The notes under the pieces: model-generated
What the model was told of the DNA's origin: nothing
The model's database searches: none
What the model saw: only the letters and a program-made list of their open reading frames with translations
Program-made: the position numbers and the translations under genes
Part shown: piece by piece, positions 41,185 through 50,217 of the stretch
How positions within the stretch are numbered: the first letter of the stretch is position 1
How the letters are laid out: every line of letters begins with the position of its first letter
Source: Riemerella columbina DSM 16469
Lineage (GTDB): Bacteria; Bacteroidota; Bacteroidia; Flavobacteriales; Weeksellaceae
Direction: 5' to 3'
Length of the DNA stretch: 64,000 bases
Assembly: GCF_000374405.1 (NCBI RefSeq)
Contig: NZ_KB894217.1
Span: forward strand, 86,619 to 150,618

Positions 41185-42210
41185 ATGAAAAAGACCTTCA
41201 TTATGGCTGGAATCAGCCTACTGTTAATGACTTCTTGCAACAACGATAAAGACATGCTGAATACACTAAATGAATATAACCTATCTAAACAAACCCAAGG
41301 CTACCACTTTGGCGATGCCATCCAGCTGCCTAAAGAAGTGACCGAAAACGCTGAACAAATCAGCATTAGTTTTGGTGATAAGGAAACCAACGACCTTAAG
41401 GTAACCCCAGATTATTTTACTTTAGGGGATAATGATGTGTCGTTTATCATTAAAACTAAGGGTGGCGAAACACTCACCCAAGATGCCGTCATCAATGTGT
41501 ATGCTAAAAACCCAGCCAAAAAATTAAGCTTTACCATAGAAAAAGAATATCCACACGATCCTAATAATTTTGTACAAGGTTTCCAATTAGAGGGCAATAC
41601 AATCTACGAAAGTGATGGGCAAAATGGAAGCTCTAGAATGATAAAATACCCTCTAGGCAATACCAAAGTTACCGAAGCCACTACGCAACCCAACGAAGTT
41701 TTTTCCGAAGGAGCAACCATCGTGGGCGATAAAGTCTATCAATTGACTTGGCAAAATAAAGTTGGATTTATCTATAACAAATCGGATTTAAAATTGTTGG
41801 AAACTTTCCCTTACCCCGGCATTCTGGGCGAAGGTTGGGGCTTGACTTATGATGGACAATACCTCATCGCTTCAGATGGTTCTAAAAACCTCTATTTCAT
41901 TGACCCTAAAACGCCTTCGGAAGTGGTTAAATTTATAGCCGTAGCAAGTAATGATAAAGCTTACGACCGTTTGAATGAACTAGAATACCACAATGGTTAT
42001 GTGTATGCTAATGTTTGGCAGCAGCCCATTATCCTAAAAATCAACCCTAAAAATGGTGAAGTGGTAGGTATTTTTGATTTTACAGAACTGGCTAAAAAAC
42101 ATACCAAAGGTCAAGACGATGTATTGAATGGCATTGCATTCAAAGGCGAAAATATGCTCGTAACGGGTAAAAATTGGGATAAAATCTATGAAGTAAAAAT
42201 CAGCGAATAA
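41185..42210 (+). CDS. Glutaminyl-peptide cyclotransferase, bacterial/plant type, lipoprotein
   Basis: 341 residues. MKKTFIMAGISLLLMTSCNN is a lipoprotein signal; a beta-rich ~100-residue N-terminal part precedes the glutamine cyclotransferase propeller, FVQGFQLEGNTIYESDGQNGSSRMIKY, then LGEGWGLTYDGQYLIASDGSKNLYFIDP and NELEYHNGYVYANVWQQPIILKINPKNGEVVG. The enzyme turns N-terminal Gln into pyroglutamate in the envelope. Its stop shares one base with the ATG of the next gene (TAATG). Confidence 0.88.
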   Translation: MKKTFIMAGISLLLMTSCNNDKDMLNTLNEYNLSKQTQGYHFGDAIQLPKEVTENAEQISISFGDKETNDLKVTPDYFTLGDNDVSFIIKTKGGETLTQDAVINVYAKNPAKKLSFTIEKEYPHDPNNFVQGFQLEGNTIYESDGQNGSSRMIKYPLGNTKVTEATTQPNEVFSEGATIVGDKVYQLTWQNKVGFIYNKSDLKLLETFPYPGILGEGWGLTYDGQYLIASDGSKNLYFIDPKTPSEVVKFIAVASNDKAYDRLNELEYHNGYVYANVWQQPIILKINPKNGEVVGIFDFTELAKKHTKGQDDVLNGIAFKGENMLVTGKNWDKIYEVKISE

Positions 42211-42971
42211 TGCAGTGGCGGTGGTTTTTCTTATTGTGTTTTGCATTTCTATTGGGAAAATCTCAAAGCCTTATCCCTTTGGATTCCAGCATTGTACAAG
42301 ATACTAATCGTTTTTATTTAGACGATTATAACCACCTTTATTTGTATCGTGATAAAGATTTTAGCCTTACCAAATTTAATGATAAAGGACAACCGCTGAG
42401 CCAAAGAATGGAAGTTTATCCATTTAAAATTCAGCAAATCGTCAATCCATTAAATGTGATTTTATTCTCAGCCAATCAGCAAGTGTTTAAGTTTTTAGAC
42501 CAAAACTTAGTTGAAATTCAACAATTTAAAATTCCGCAACGCTTAGGTTATATCGACGCGGTTTATGTTGAAAACCTACAAGTGGTTTGGCTATTGAATA
42601 CGACTCAAAACACACTAACGAAGTACAATTACAGAGACCATCATATTCTTAGCACTACCATTTTTAAAGATGATATTAATGTTGAGGAATTTATTATTCA
42701 AAATGGCATGATGTATTATGCAACCTCGAACGCATTGATAGGTTTGGATACTAAAACGGGAACCACTACAACTTATCCTTTAAACCAAATAAAAAAAATT
42801 AGGCGAGAGGGAAATAAGATTTTTGTATTGACTCATCAGGCTATTTATGAGCTGGTTAACTATCATTTAAAATTAAAAAATTCTCAAGACGATGGTAGAA
42901 TTGTGGAAAAAAATTCCAATGGATATTTGGCATTGATAGGTAACAAAGTCTATCTTTACACCTCTTTTTAA
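42210..42971 (+). CDS. Putative exported beta-propeller-like protein
   Basis: 253 residues, signal peptide MQWRWFFLLCFAFLLGKSQS, then repeated beta segments with LYLYRDKDFSLTKFN, VFKFLDQNLVEIQQFKI and NTLTKYNYRDH that suggest a small propeller. No family name can be given. Translationally coupled to the cyclotransferase gene, and 18 bases before the deoxynucleoside kinase gene. Similar genes accompany these neighbours in related genomes as far as I recall; treat that as uncertain. Confidence 0.65.
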   Translation: MQWRWFFLLCFAFLLGKSQSLIPLDSSIVQDTNRFYLDDYNHLYLYRDKDFSLTKFNDKGQPLSQRMEVYPFKIQQIVNPLNVILFSANQQVFKFLDQNLVEIQQFKIPQRLGYIDAVYVENLQVVWLLNTTQNTLTKYNYRDHHILSTTIFKDDINVEEFIIQNGMMYYATSNALIGLDTKTGTTTTYPLNQIKKIRREGNKIFVLTHQAIYELVNYHLKLKNSQDDGRIVEKNSNGYLALIGNKVYLYTSF

Positions 42972-42989
42972 TCATAAAAATTACAAAGC

Positions 42990-43604
42990 ATGCATATTGC
43001 AGTTACAGGAAATATTGGCGCAGGAAAAACCACCCTTACCACCATGCTGGCAAAGCATTACCAATGGGAAGCCCAGTTTGAAGATGTAGACCACAACCCT
43101 TATCTAGACGACTTTTACCACGATATGTCCAAATGGTCGTTCGCGCTTCAAATTTATTTTTTGGGCAGCCGTTTTAGACAGGTAAAAGAAATTAGAGAAA
43201 GTGGTAAAAATATCATTCAGGATAGAACCATCTATGAAGACGCCCATATTTTTGCTGAAAACTTAAATGAAATGCAATTGTTAAGTGATAGGGATTATCA
43301 AAATTATTTGTCTTTATTTGAATTGATGAAGACCTTTGTGTCTGCACCAGATTTATTGATTTACCTTAGAGCCTCAGTACCGAAATTGGTGGGACAAATT
43401 GCTAAACGCGGCAGAGATTATGAAGCCGAAATCAGTATTGACTACCTTTCTAAACTGAATAATAAATACGAAAACTGGATTAAAAATTATAAGGAAGGGA
43501 AATTGCTCATCATAGATGTAGACCATTTAGATTTTGTAGAAAAACCAGAAGATTTTGGTTCTATCCTAGAGCGTATAGACGCTGAATTAAACGGACTATT
43601 TTAA
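42990..43604 (+). CDS. Deoxynucleoside kinase
   Basis: 204 residues of the dNK/dGK family: P-loop GNIGAGKTTLTTMLAKHYQW at residue 7, FEDVDHNPYLDDFYHDMSKWSFALQIYFLGSRF, and the ERS-like IIQDRTIYEDAHIFAENL. It phosphorylates deoxynucleosides for dNTP salvage. Substrate choice is not readable. The arsC-like gene follows after 11 bases. Confidence 0.9.
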   Translation: MHIAVTGNIGAGKTTLTTMLAKHYQWEAQFEDVDHNPYLDDFYHDMSKWSFALQIYFLGSRFRQVKEIRESGKNIIQDRTIYEDAHIFAENLNEMQLLSDRDYQNYLSLFELMKTFVSAPDLLIYLRASVPKLVGQIAKRGRDYEAEISIDYLSKLNNKYENWIKNYKEGKLLIIDVDHLDFVEKPEDFGSILERIDAELNGLF

Positions 43605-43615
43605 ATTTTAATACG

Positions 43616-43960
43616 ATGAAAACTACTCTATACCACAACAACCGTTGCTCTAAATCCCGCTGTGCTTTAGATTATTTAAAAGAACACGAATCTAATGTAG
43701 AAGTAGTGGATTTATTAAAAGATAACATCACCAAGTCCCAACTAGAGGAAGTTTTAAGCCTCTTAAATATGAAACCTTCTGAATTAATACGGACTTCGGA
43801 TAAGTATTTTAAAGACAATTTTGAACAAAAAGAATATTCCGAAGAAGATTACCTTAACATTATGTTGGAGCATCCAAGATTAATCCAACGCCCAATTGTT
43901 GTTAAAAACAACAAAGCGGCAATTGGTAGACCTTTAGAACGAGTGATTGAGATTTTGTAA
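43616..43960 (+). CDS. arsC: Arsenate reductase (ArsC/Spx family, glutaredoxin-linked type)
   Basis: 114 residues. HNNRCSKSRCALDYLKEH holds the catalytic Cys of the ArsC type, and RTSDKYFKDN, HPRLIQRPIVV and AIGRPLERV hold the arginines of the arsenate site. A YffB-like or Spx-like role is possible; the HNxRCSKSR start favours ArsC. No arsR or arsenite pump gene is adjacent. Confidence 0.8.
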   Translation: MKTTLYHNNRCSKSRCALDYLKEHESNVEVVDLLKDNITKSQLEEVLSLLNMKPSELIRTSDKYFKDNFEQKEYSEEDYLNIMLEHPRLIQRPIVVKNNKAAIGRPLERVIEIL

Positions 43961-44022
43961 AGCGGCAATAGCCTTACCAAAAAATTAAGCCGTTGTATTT
44001 TGTGTATATTATAGAAAAGTTA

Positions 44023-44030
44023 TATATTTG
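44023..44030 (+). promoter_or_regulatory. -7 box of the SRP RNA gene
   Basis: TATATTTG ends five bases before the mature SRP RNA, the ideal distance for its transcription start. Confidence 0.75.
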
Positions 44031-44034
44031 CACT

Positions 44035-44127
44035 GGCAAGTCCTAAACAACCAGCTCCTGAGAATCCTCCAGGGTGGGAACGCAGCAAAGGTAATCGGTT
44101 GTAGCGGTGTGATTTAGGTAGCTTGCC
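44035..44127 (+). ncRNA. ffs: Signal recognition particle RNA, small bacterial (4.5S) type
   Basis: A single long hairpin: GGCAAG at 44035 pairs with CTTGCC ending at 44127, and CCTAAA with TTTAGG inside it. The apical part has the conserved SRP domain IV features, including GGGAACGCAGCAAAGGTA with its tetraloop-side asymmetric bulges. It binds Ffh for membrane targeting of nascent proteins. A T-rich stretch follows at 44130. Confidence 0.93.
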
Positions 44128-44221
44128 ATTTTTTGTGTCCCTACTCTACTTTTGAAGGCACTCTTAACTCATTAAAATCGCTATTTTATCTTTTGTAAAG
44201 GAATTCTGATTGTAGTATTTT

Positions 44222-45004
44222 TTGTATTTTTGGATTTCTGATTATAAAAACCTACGCCGTATCGTTACTTTTATCAAAAAATATATTGTAGATAGCCAAA
44301 TCTATGTTTCCCTTATGGGAACTGCATTAGCGATGCTTTTTATAGGAAGACATCACCAATGGTCTTGGCAGTTTATAGGGCTGATTTTCTTTACTTATCT
44401 CTGTGGCTATACCTATACAAAATATCAAAACATCAAATCTAAATTAACAAAAATTATCGTGTTTAATATTATCGTTTTTGTATTTGGATTATTGTTTCTA
44501 TGGAAATTCCACAATTTTAATATTATTGTTAAATGGTTGATTATCATTGTTATAGGATTATTATACGATAGTCGATTCTTGAAATATTTTGTTAGGCAAA
44601 TTCCATTATTTAAGATTTTTTATGTAGGGCTCACTTGGGCATTGATGAGTGTTTGGCTGCCTTTAGAATCTATCCATTGGGGAGCGTTTTGGGTAGTCTT
44701 ATTGTATATTTCAGCATTGGTTTTGCCCTTTGACATCAGAGACCGTCATCAGGACAAAATTATGACTTTCCCTAAGCTAATCGGTACTTCGAATACCAAA
44801 CTACTAGCCTATACTCTATTAATTTCCAGTGCTACGATGGCTTATTTTACTTTAGAACATCGGTTATTTTTAGCCATAGCATGTTCGGGGTTGATTTCGG
44901 CAGGATTGGTATCAGCTTCAAATGACAAGAGAGTAGATTTATACTACTCTCTTGGTGTGGAAACCTGTTGTGGTTTACCTTTTCTATTGGGATTAATGTT
45001 CTAA
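44222..45004 (+). CDS. UbiA-like integral membrane protein
   Basis: About 260 residues, eight or so membrane helices. LPFDIRDRHQDKIMTFPKLIG matches the second Asp-rich motif (DxRDxxxD) of UbiA prenyltransferases; the first NxxxDxxxD motif is not clear, so activity is uncertain. The frame opens with TTG at 44222; a TATTTTTG box at 44225-44232 suggests the transcript may begin after it, and the next in-frame ATG is 44315, so the start is unsettled. Convergent with the transaldolase gene, ends touching. Confidence 0.6.
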   Translation: MYFWISDYKNLRRIVTFIKKYIVDSQIYVSLMGTALAMLFIGRHHQWSWQFIGLIFFTYLCGYTYTKYQNIKSKLTKIIVFNIIVFVFGLLFLWKFHNFNIIVKWLIIIVIGLLYDSRFLKYFVRQIPLFKIFYVGLTWALMSVWLPLESIHWGAFWVVLLYISALVLPFDIRDRHQDKIMTFPKLIGTSNTKLLAYTLLISSATMAYFTLEHRLFLAIACSGLISAGLVSASNDKRVDLYYSLGVETCCGLPFLLGLMF

Positions 45005-45658
45005 TTATCCCATTTTTTTAGCATCTGCTACGAACTGGGCTAGACCATTATCTGTCAATGGGTGTTTTAATAAACTTAAAATCGGTGGCAGTGGCGAAGT
45101 AATCACATCGGCACCAATTTTAGCACAATTGATGATATGCATCGAATGTCTAATAGAAGCCGCTAAAATTTCAGTTTCGTACATATAGTTATCAAAAATC
45201 ACACGGATATCTTCGATTAACCCTAGACCTTCCGTAGAAATATCGTCTAATCTGCCTAAGAATGGCGATACATAGGTGGCTCCTGCTTTAGCCGCCAACA
45301 ATGCCTGCCCTGCTGAAAAAATTAATGTACAATTGGTTTTAATGCCTTTATCTGAAAAGTATTTTAATGCCTTCACCCCATCTTTAATCATAGGAATTTT
45401 AACCACGATATTCGGATGAATGGCTGCCAACTCCTCCCCTTCTTTTATCATTTCGTCATAAGTTGTAGAAAGCACTTCGGCAGAGATATCGCCATCAACT
45501 AAATCACAGATCGCTTTGTAATGTTTTAGAATGGCGTCCTTACCTTGGATGCCTTCTTTTGCCATAAGCGAAGGATTAGTCGTTACCCCATCTAAAATTC
45601 CGAGGTCTTTTGCTTCTTTAATTTGTTCAAGGTTTGCGGTATCAATGAAAAATTTCAT
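45005..45658 (-). CDS. fsa: Transaldolase, small (fructose-6-phosphate-aldolase-like) type
   Basis: 217 residues. [36 protein letters not shown] and the Schiff-base Lys region [17 protein letters not shown], then [30 protein letters not shown], are clear marks of the short transaldolase/FSA family. It likely acts as transaldolase in the pentose-phosphate pathway, fitting the transketolase genes nearby. FSA versus Tal activity is not decidable here. Confidence 0.93.
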   Translation of the reverse strand: MKFFIDTANLEQIKEAKDLGILDGVTTNPSLMAKEGIQGKDAILKHYKAICDLVDGDISAEVLSTTYDEMIKEGEELAAIHPNIVVKIPMIKDGVKALKYFSDKGIKTNCTLIFSAGQALLAAKAGATYVSPFLGRLDDISTEGLGLIEDIRVIFDNYMYETEILAASIRHSMHIINCAKIGADVITSPLPPILSLLKHPLTDNGLAQFVADAKKMG

Positions 45659-45760
45659 AAGTAGATAATGTTTTTATGTTTCCACAAAGTTACTAAATTA
45701 ATACGAAATTTCCTTACTAAAAACGACCTATTAAGGTTAAAAAGAATTAATATTTATTAG

Positions 45761-45768
45761 TATTTTTG
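45761..45768 (+). promoter_or_regulatory. -7 box of aroB
   Basis: TATTTTTG, matching TAnnTTTG, 18 bases before the aroB ATG. Confidence 0.55.
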
Positions 45769-45786
45769 CGATTCTAAAAATAGATT

Positions 45787-46827
45787 ATGATAACAACTTT
45801 AGATAAAGACTTTACAGCATTAAACCAATATATTAAAGAGCTTCGTCCAAGCCAAATTTTGATTTTGGTAGATGAAAATACACACCAGCATTGTTTGCCT
45901 TTATTACTAGGAAATTTAGCCACCGATATCCCTATGGAATCCATTGAATTAGAAGCAGGGGAAGAAAACAAAAACCTTCATACGGCTACTCAATTATGGG
46001 AAATTTTTTCCGAATTTCAAGTGGATAGAAATGCATTACTCATTAATTTGGGTGGCGGTGTGATTACAGATATGGGTGGATTTGTAGCTTCAACTTATAA
46101 AAGAGGCTTTAAATTTATCCATTTACCTACTTCACTTTTAGCAATGGCAGATGCTTCAATTGGTGGCAAAACAGGAATAGACCACCAGTTTTTAAAAAAT
46201 ATTGTAGGAACTTTTGCTTTTCCAGAACAAATTTTTGTAACTACCGATTTCCTAAAGACTTTGCCTTATAAAGAATTAAGAAGTGGATTTGCTGAAATGC
46301 TAAAACATGGACTCATTGCCGACGCCTCTCATTGGGAAGAATTGAGCGCTTTAGAAACGCTTACACCAGAAGTTTTAGATGGGTTGATTGAAACCTCAAT
46401 TAAAATTAAGCAACATATAGTAGACCAAGATTTTAAGGAACAAAATATCCGAAAGACTTTAAATTTTGGACATACTTTTGGGCATGCCGTAGAAAGTTTA
46501 TTCATGTCTCTAGACCAACCCATAGCTCATGGGGAAGCGGTAGCCATAGGTATGATCATGGAAACTTATCTGGCTTTTCTAGAAGGTTTGATTCCAGAAA
46601 CAGCATGCAACACTATTGTTAAAAAAATTCAGCATTTTTATCCCTATATTTCTATTGACCCACTTTCCAACACTTCAATTATGGAATGGATGAAAAACGA
46701 TAAGAAAAATAAAAATGGAAGCATACAATTTTCTTTAATTGATGGTATTGGCTCTTGTACTTATAACTATAAAGCCGATGCTAACAATATCCATAAAGCC
46801 ATAGAGTTTTATAAAAGTTTAGCATAA
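45787..46827 (+). CDS. aroB: 3-dehydroquinate synthase
   Basis: 346 residues. NAD site LINLGGGVITDMGGFVASTYKRGFKFIHLPTSLLAMADASIGGKTGID, then FRSGFAEM-like LRSGFAEMLKHGLI, and the zinc ligands in LNFGHTFGHAVE and IAHGEAVAIGM. It makes dehydroquinate from DAHP in the shikimate pathway. Monocistronic with its own promoter and a perfect terminator. Confidence 0.95.
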   Translation: MITTLDKDFTALNQYIKELRPSQILILVDENTHQHCLPLLLGNLATDIPMESIELEAGEENKNLHTATQLWEIFSEFQVDRNALLINLGGGVITDMGGFVASTYKRGFKFIHLPTSLLAMADASIGGKTGIDHQFLKNIVGTFAFPEQIFVTTDFLKTLPYKELRSGFAEMLKHGLIADASHWEELSALETLTPEVLDGLIETSIKIKQHIVDQDFKEQNIRKTLNFGHTFGHAVESLFMSLDQPIAHGEAVAIGMIMETYLAFLEGLIPETACNTIVKKIQHFYPYISIDPLSNTSIMEWMKNDKKNKNGSIQFSLIDGIGSCTYNYKADANNIHKAIEFYKSLA

Positions 46828-46828
46828 A

Positions 46829-46860
46829 ACAATCGGTGTGGAAATTTCCACACCGATTGT
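46829..46860. terminator. Perfect 32-base palindrome terminator
   Basis: ACAATCGGTGTGGAAA is followed at once by its exact complement. It lies between convergent aroB and the KKACC-repeat gene and can serve both. Confidence 0.85.
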
Positions 46861-46874
46861 TAGTTTAAGAAATC

Positions 46875-47090
46875 TTATGATTTCTTTTCTTTTTTAGTTT
46901 TGCAGCATGCTTTCTTTTCAGTAGCTTTTGCTTCTTTAGTTTTGCAACATGCTTTTTTCTCTTCTTTACCTTTTTGGGTTGTACATTCTTTTTTATCTTT
47001 TGTAGAGCAACACGCTTTTTTCTTAGGGGTTTCTTGTCCTAATACGATAGTAAACGCAGATAATAATGCGATGGAAAGAATCTTTTTCAT
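46875..47090 (-). CDS. Small exported Lys/Cys-repeat protein
   Basis: 71 residues: signal peptide MKKILSIALLSAFTIVLGQ, then a very basic mature part with three copies of KKACC(S/K)TK. Paired cysteines in a lysine-rich exported peptide suggest binding of metal ions or heme, but no family function is known to me. It shares a terminator with aroB and lies 29 bases after the E2 gene on the other side. Confidence 0.6.
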   Translation of the reverse strand: MKKILSIALLSAFTIVLGQETPKKKACCSTKDKKECTTQKGKEEKKACCKTKEAKATEKKACCKTKKEKKS

Positions 47091-47119
47091 AATTTCTATG
47101 GTTTTAATTGATTGTTAAG

Positions 47120-48445
47120 TTAAATATCGGTATCTAAATCCCAGTTTTCTAGATAGTCGTGTACGGACTTTAAAAATAATCCGCCTAAAGAGCCATCTAC
47201 TACACGATGGTCATACGAATGGCTCATAAACATCTTTTGTCTAATCGCGATGACATCACCATCTGGTGTTTCTAATACCGCAGGTTTTTTCACGATAGCA
47301 CCAACAGCTAAAATAGCCACTTGAGGCAATGGAATAATAGGTGTACCCATTAAGTTTCCAAAAGTCCCAATGTTTGAAATGGTATAAGTTGCCCCTTGGG
47401 TATCCTCTGGTTTTAGTTTTTTATTTCTTGCTCTATACGCTAGGTCGTTAATAGCTTTTGCTAAACCGCTTAAAGATAATTGGTCTGCATTTTTAATCAC
47501 AGGGACAATCAGGTTACCATCTGGCGTTGCTGTTGCCATACCAATATTAATATTTTTCTTTTTGATGATTTTATCTCCATCTACTGAAACATTAATCATA
47601 GGATGGTCTTGGATGGCCTTCACCACAGCGCGTACAAAAATTGGCATAAAAGTTAATTTCTCACCTTCTCTTTGTTGGAATCCGTTTTTGTTTTTATTAC
47701 GCCATTTTACCACATTGGTTACATCCGTTTCAATGAATGAACTGACATGTGGTGCGGTTTGTTTACTTCTCACCATGGCATCGGAAATGAGTTTTCTTAC
47801 TCTATCCATTTGAATAATCTCGTCTCCAGAAGACACACTTACCGTAGATGCTGGAGCTGAAGATGTTGTAGTTTCCACCTTAACTTGTGGTGTGCTAGGA
47901 ACTGATGATGACGATTTAGAGCGGTTATTAACAAATGCTAAAATATCATCTTTAGTAATTCTTCCTTCCAAACCAGTCCCTTGGATGCTTTTTAATTCCG
48001 CTTCAGAAATATTTTCTTCTTGAATAATAGATTTAACTAAAGGGGATAAATATAAATCATCAAAAGAAACAGATGCTTGTGCCTTTAATGGGGCTTCAAT
48101 AGTTGCTAAAGTGTCTTCGTCTGGTGTTGGTGCCTCTTCAGTTTGGGTTGGTTCTGGTGTAGTCGTTGAAGTTTTTGTGGCTTCCGTATCGCCAGAGCCT
48201 TCGCCTTCCACCTCTAAGATCGCAATTGCCTCTCCTACTTGAGCGACTTCATCTTTTTGTTTTAAAATTTTAACAATCTTCCCAGAAACTGGTGTGGGAA
48301 CATCGGAATCTACTTTGTCGGTTGCAATTTCCACCACGCTATCATCTTCGGACACATGGTCGCCTTCATCAAAAAGCCAAGAGATAATGGTGGCTTCCAT
48401 TACGCCTTCTCCCATAGAGGGTAATAATAATTTATATTCTGCCAT
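47120..48445 (-). CDS. 2-oxoacid dehydrogenase E2 component, one lipoyl domain
   Basis: 441 residues. Lipoyl domain with Lys in VEIATDKVDSDVPTPVSG (~43), a Thr/Glu/Pro-rich linker, an E3-binding domain (YLSPLVKSIIQEENISEAELKSIQGTGLEGRITKDDILAF), and the catalytic domain with FMSHSYDHRVVDGSLGG. It is likely the branched-chain E2 (BkdB type) judging by the single lipoyl domain and MGEGVMEATI start; 2-oxoglutarate E2 is the alternative. Neighbours on the strand are catabolic CoA genes. Confidence 0.88.
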   Translation of the reverse strand: MAEYKLLLPSMGEGVMEATIISWLFDEGDHVSEDDSVVEIATDKVDSDVPTPVSGKIVKILKQKDEVAQVGEAIAILEVEGEGSGDTEATKTSTTTPEPTQTEEAPTPDEDTLATIEAPLKAQASVSFDDLYLSPLVKSIIQEENISEAELKSIQGTGLEGRITKDDILAFVNNRSKSSSSVPSTPQVKVETTTSSAPASTVSVSSGDEIIQMDRVRKLISDAMVRSKQTAPHVSSFIETDVTNVVKWRNKNKNGFQQREGEKLTFMPIFVRAVVKAIQDHPMINVSVDGDKIIKKKNINIGMATATPDGNLIVPVIKNADQLSLSGLAKAINDLAYRARNKKLKPEDTQGATYTISNIGTFGNLMGTPIIPLPQVAILAVGAIVKKPAVLETPDGDVIAIRQKMFMSHSYDHRVVDGSLGGLFLKSVHDYLENWDLDTDI

Positions 48446-48518
48446 TTTCTATATTTTGTATGGTAGCAAAGATACCTTTTTTTTATGATTTTCAAAAGTT
48501 ATACTGCACCTTTATTTA

Positions 48519-49178
48519 TTATAAAACCATTTCAGGTATCTCTCCTTCTATTACTAATTTTCCTGCGGTGGCATTTTTAATTTCATCTATACTTACACCT
48601 GGTGCTCGTTCTATTAACTTAAAACCTCCTTCAGGAAGAACTTCATAAACGCCTAATTCGGTTACAATTTTTTTAATACATTTAACGCCTGTTAAAGGTA
48701 ACGAACATTCTGGGAGTAATTTGCTGTCGCCATGTTTATTGACTTGTTGCATTGCTACTATAATATTTTTTGCTGAGGCCACTAAATCCATAGCACCGCC
48801 CATTCCTTTTACCATTTTACCAGGGATTTTCCAGTTGGCAATATCACCATTTTCGGATACTTCCATTGCCCCAAGAATGGTTAAATCTACCTTTTGGGCA
48901 CGAATCATCCCAAAACTCATAGCCGAGTCAAAAATAACTGAACCCGGTAGTGTGGTAATGGTTTGCTTTCCTGCATTGATAAGGTCAGCATCTTCCTCAC
49001 CTTCGTAAGGGAATGGGCCCATCCCTAATAATCCATTTTCCGATTGTAGTACTACATTAATATTTTCAGGAATATAATTGGCCACTAGAGTAGGAATCCC
49101 AATTCCTAAATTAACATAAGAGTTATTTTTTATTTCTTTCGCAATGCGTTGTGCGATTTGTTCTTTTGATAAAGCCAT
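48519..49178 (-). CDS. scoB: 3-oxoacid CoA-transferase, subunit B
   Basis: 219 residues. YVNLGIGIPTLVANYIP, VLQSENGLLGMGPFP with the catalytic Glu of the SENG motif, and GMGGAMDLV are typical of the beta subunit of succinyl-CoA:3-ketoacid transferase. With subunit A it activates acetoacetate. Encoded 16 bases after scoA. Confidence 0.92.
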   Translation of the reverse strand: MALSKEQIAQRIAKEIKNNSYVNLGIGIPTLVANYIPENINVVLQSENGLLGMGPFPYEGEEDADLINAGKQTITTLPGSVIFDSAMSFGMIRAQKVDLTILGAMEVSENGDIANWKIPGKMVKGMGGAMDLVASAKNIIVAMQQVNKHGDSKLLPECSLPLTGVKCIKKIVTELGVYEVLPEGGFKLIERAPGVSIDEIKNATAGKLVIEGEIPEMVL

Positions 49179-49194
49179 GCTTTCAATTTTTTAA

Positions 49195-49899
49195 TTAAGA
49201 TTCTCTTTGTTTCACAGTTCTCTGCTCAATACGCTTTTCATAATGTGCACCTTGGAAAATACGATGAACATAAATCCCTGGGGTATGAATTTCGTCTGGA
49301 TCTAAAGTTCCCGCAGGTACCAATTCTTCTACTTCGGCAATGGTAATTTTCCCTGCCATCGCCATAGGTGGATTGAAATTTCTGGCGGTAGATTTATAAA
49401 CTAAGTTTCCAGCGGAATCTCCTTTCCACGCTTTTACAATAGCAAAGTCAGCATCGAAAGCATATTCTAAAAGATAATCTTTTCCATTAAAATTTCGTAT
49501 TTCTTTACCTTCAGCGACTTCTGTACCTACACCCGCAGGAGTAAAAAACGCAGGCATACCATAACCTGCTGCCAAACATCGCGTAGCCAATGTTCCTTGT
49601 GGAATAAGTTCTACTTCTAGTTCTCCGTTTAATAGTTGTCTTTCAAACTCTCCATTTTCGCCAACATAAGACGATATCATTTTTTTGATTTGCTTTTTTT
49701 GAAGTAACAAGCCTAAGCCAAAATCGTCTACGCCTGCATTATTAGAAATACAAGTTAGATTTTTCACATTTTTTTCTACCAATTCTGCGATGCAGTTTTC
49801 TGGAATCCCGCATAGCCCAAAGCCTCCAAGCATAATGGTCATTCCATCTTCTATCCCTTCGCAGGCTTCTTTTACATTTTTTACAGTTTTATCTATCAT
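49195..49899 (-). CDS. scoA: 3-oxoacid CoA-transferase, subunit A
   Basis: 234 residues. [46 protein letters not shown] and [23 protein letters not shown] match the alpha subunit. It heads the pair with scoB and follows the small membrane-protein gene. Confidence 0.92.
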   Translation of the reverse strand: MIDKTVKNVKEACEGIEDGMTIMLGGFGLCGIPENCIAELVEKNVKNLTCISNNAGVDDFGLGLLLQKKQIKKMISSYVGENGEFERQLLNGELEVELIPQGTLATRCLAAGYGMPAFFTPAGVGTEVAEGKEIRNFNGKDYLLEYAFDADFAIVKAWKGDSAGNLVYKSTARNFNPPMAMAGKITIAEVEELVPAGTLDPDEIHTPGIYVHRIFQGAHYEKRIEQRTVKQRES

Positions 49900-49909
49900 G
49901 ATTTAATTT

Positions 49910-50206
49910 TTAAAGTGTAGTTTCGTCTTTATCCTGATTGATTAGTTGATTATAGCGTTGTTCGTAGCGTTTAAAGCCTATGTAGTAATAGTATATAAAT
50001 AAAATCACCGAACTAATCAACCAAATGATGGTATTCTTTAATATAAAGAATTTAAAATTCTCAGGTTTTGTGAGGAAATAGTTAATTGTGGCAGCAAAAA
50101 GTATAAATATAAAAGCAATAACAATACCTTGTTTTAAAGAAAACTTCACTCTACTTTTTCTTAAATTCTGCCATAGCATAATGAAGCGTTTGTCTTTTTC
50201 GTTCAT
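49910..50206 (-). CDS. Small two-helix membrane protein
   Basis: 98 residues with two membrane helices (VIAFIFILFAATINYFLT and NTIIWLISSVILFIYYYYIG) and charged ends. I chose ATG 50204-50206 (MNEKDKRF); the longer start overlaps the dehydrogenase gene. Co-directional with scoA and the dehydrogenase. Function unknown. Confidence 0.55.
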   Translation of the reverse strand: MNEKDKRFIMLWQNLRKSRVKFSLKQGIVIAFIFILFAATINYFLTKPENFKFFILKNTIIWLISSVILFIYYYYIGFKRYEQRYNQLINQDKDETTL

Positions 50207-50217
50207 AGTTTTATATT

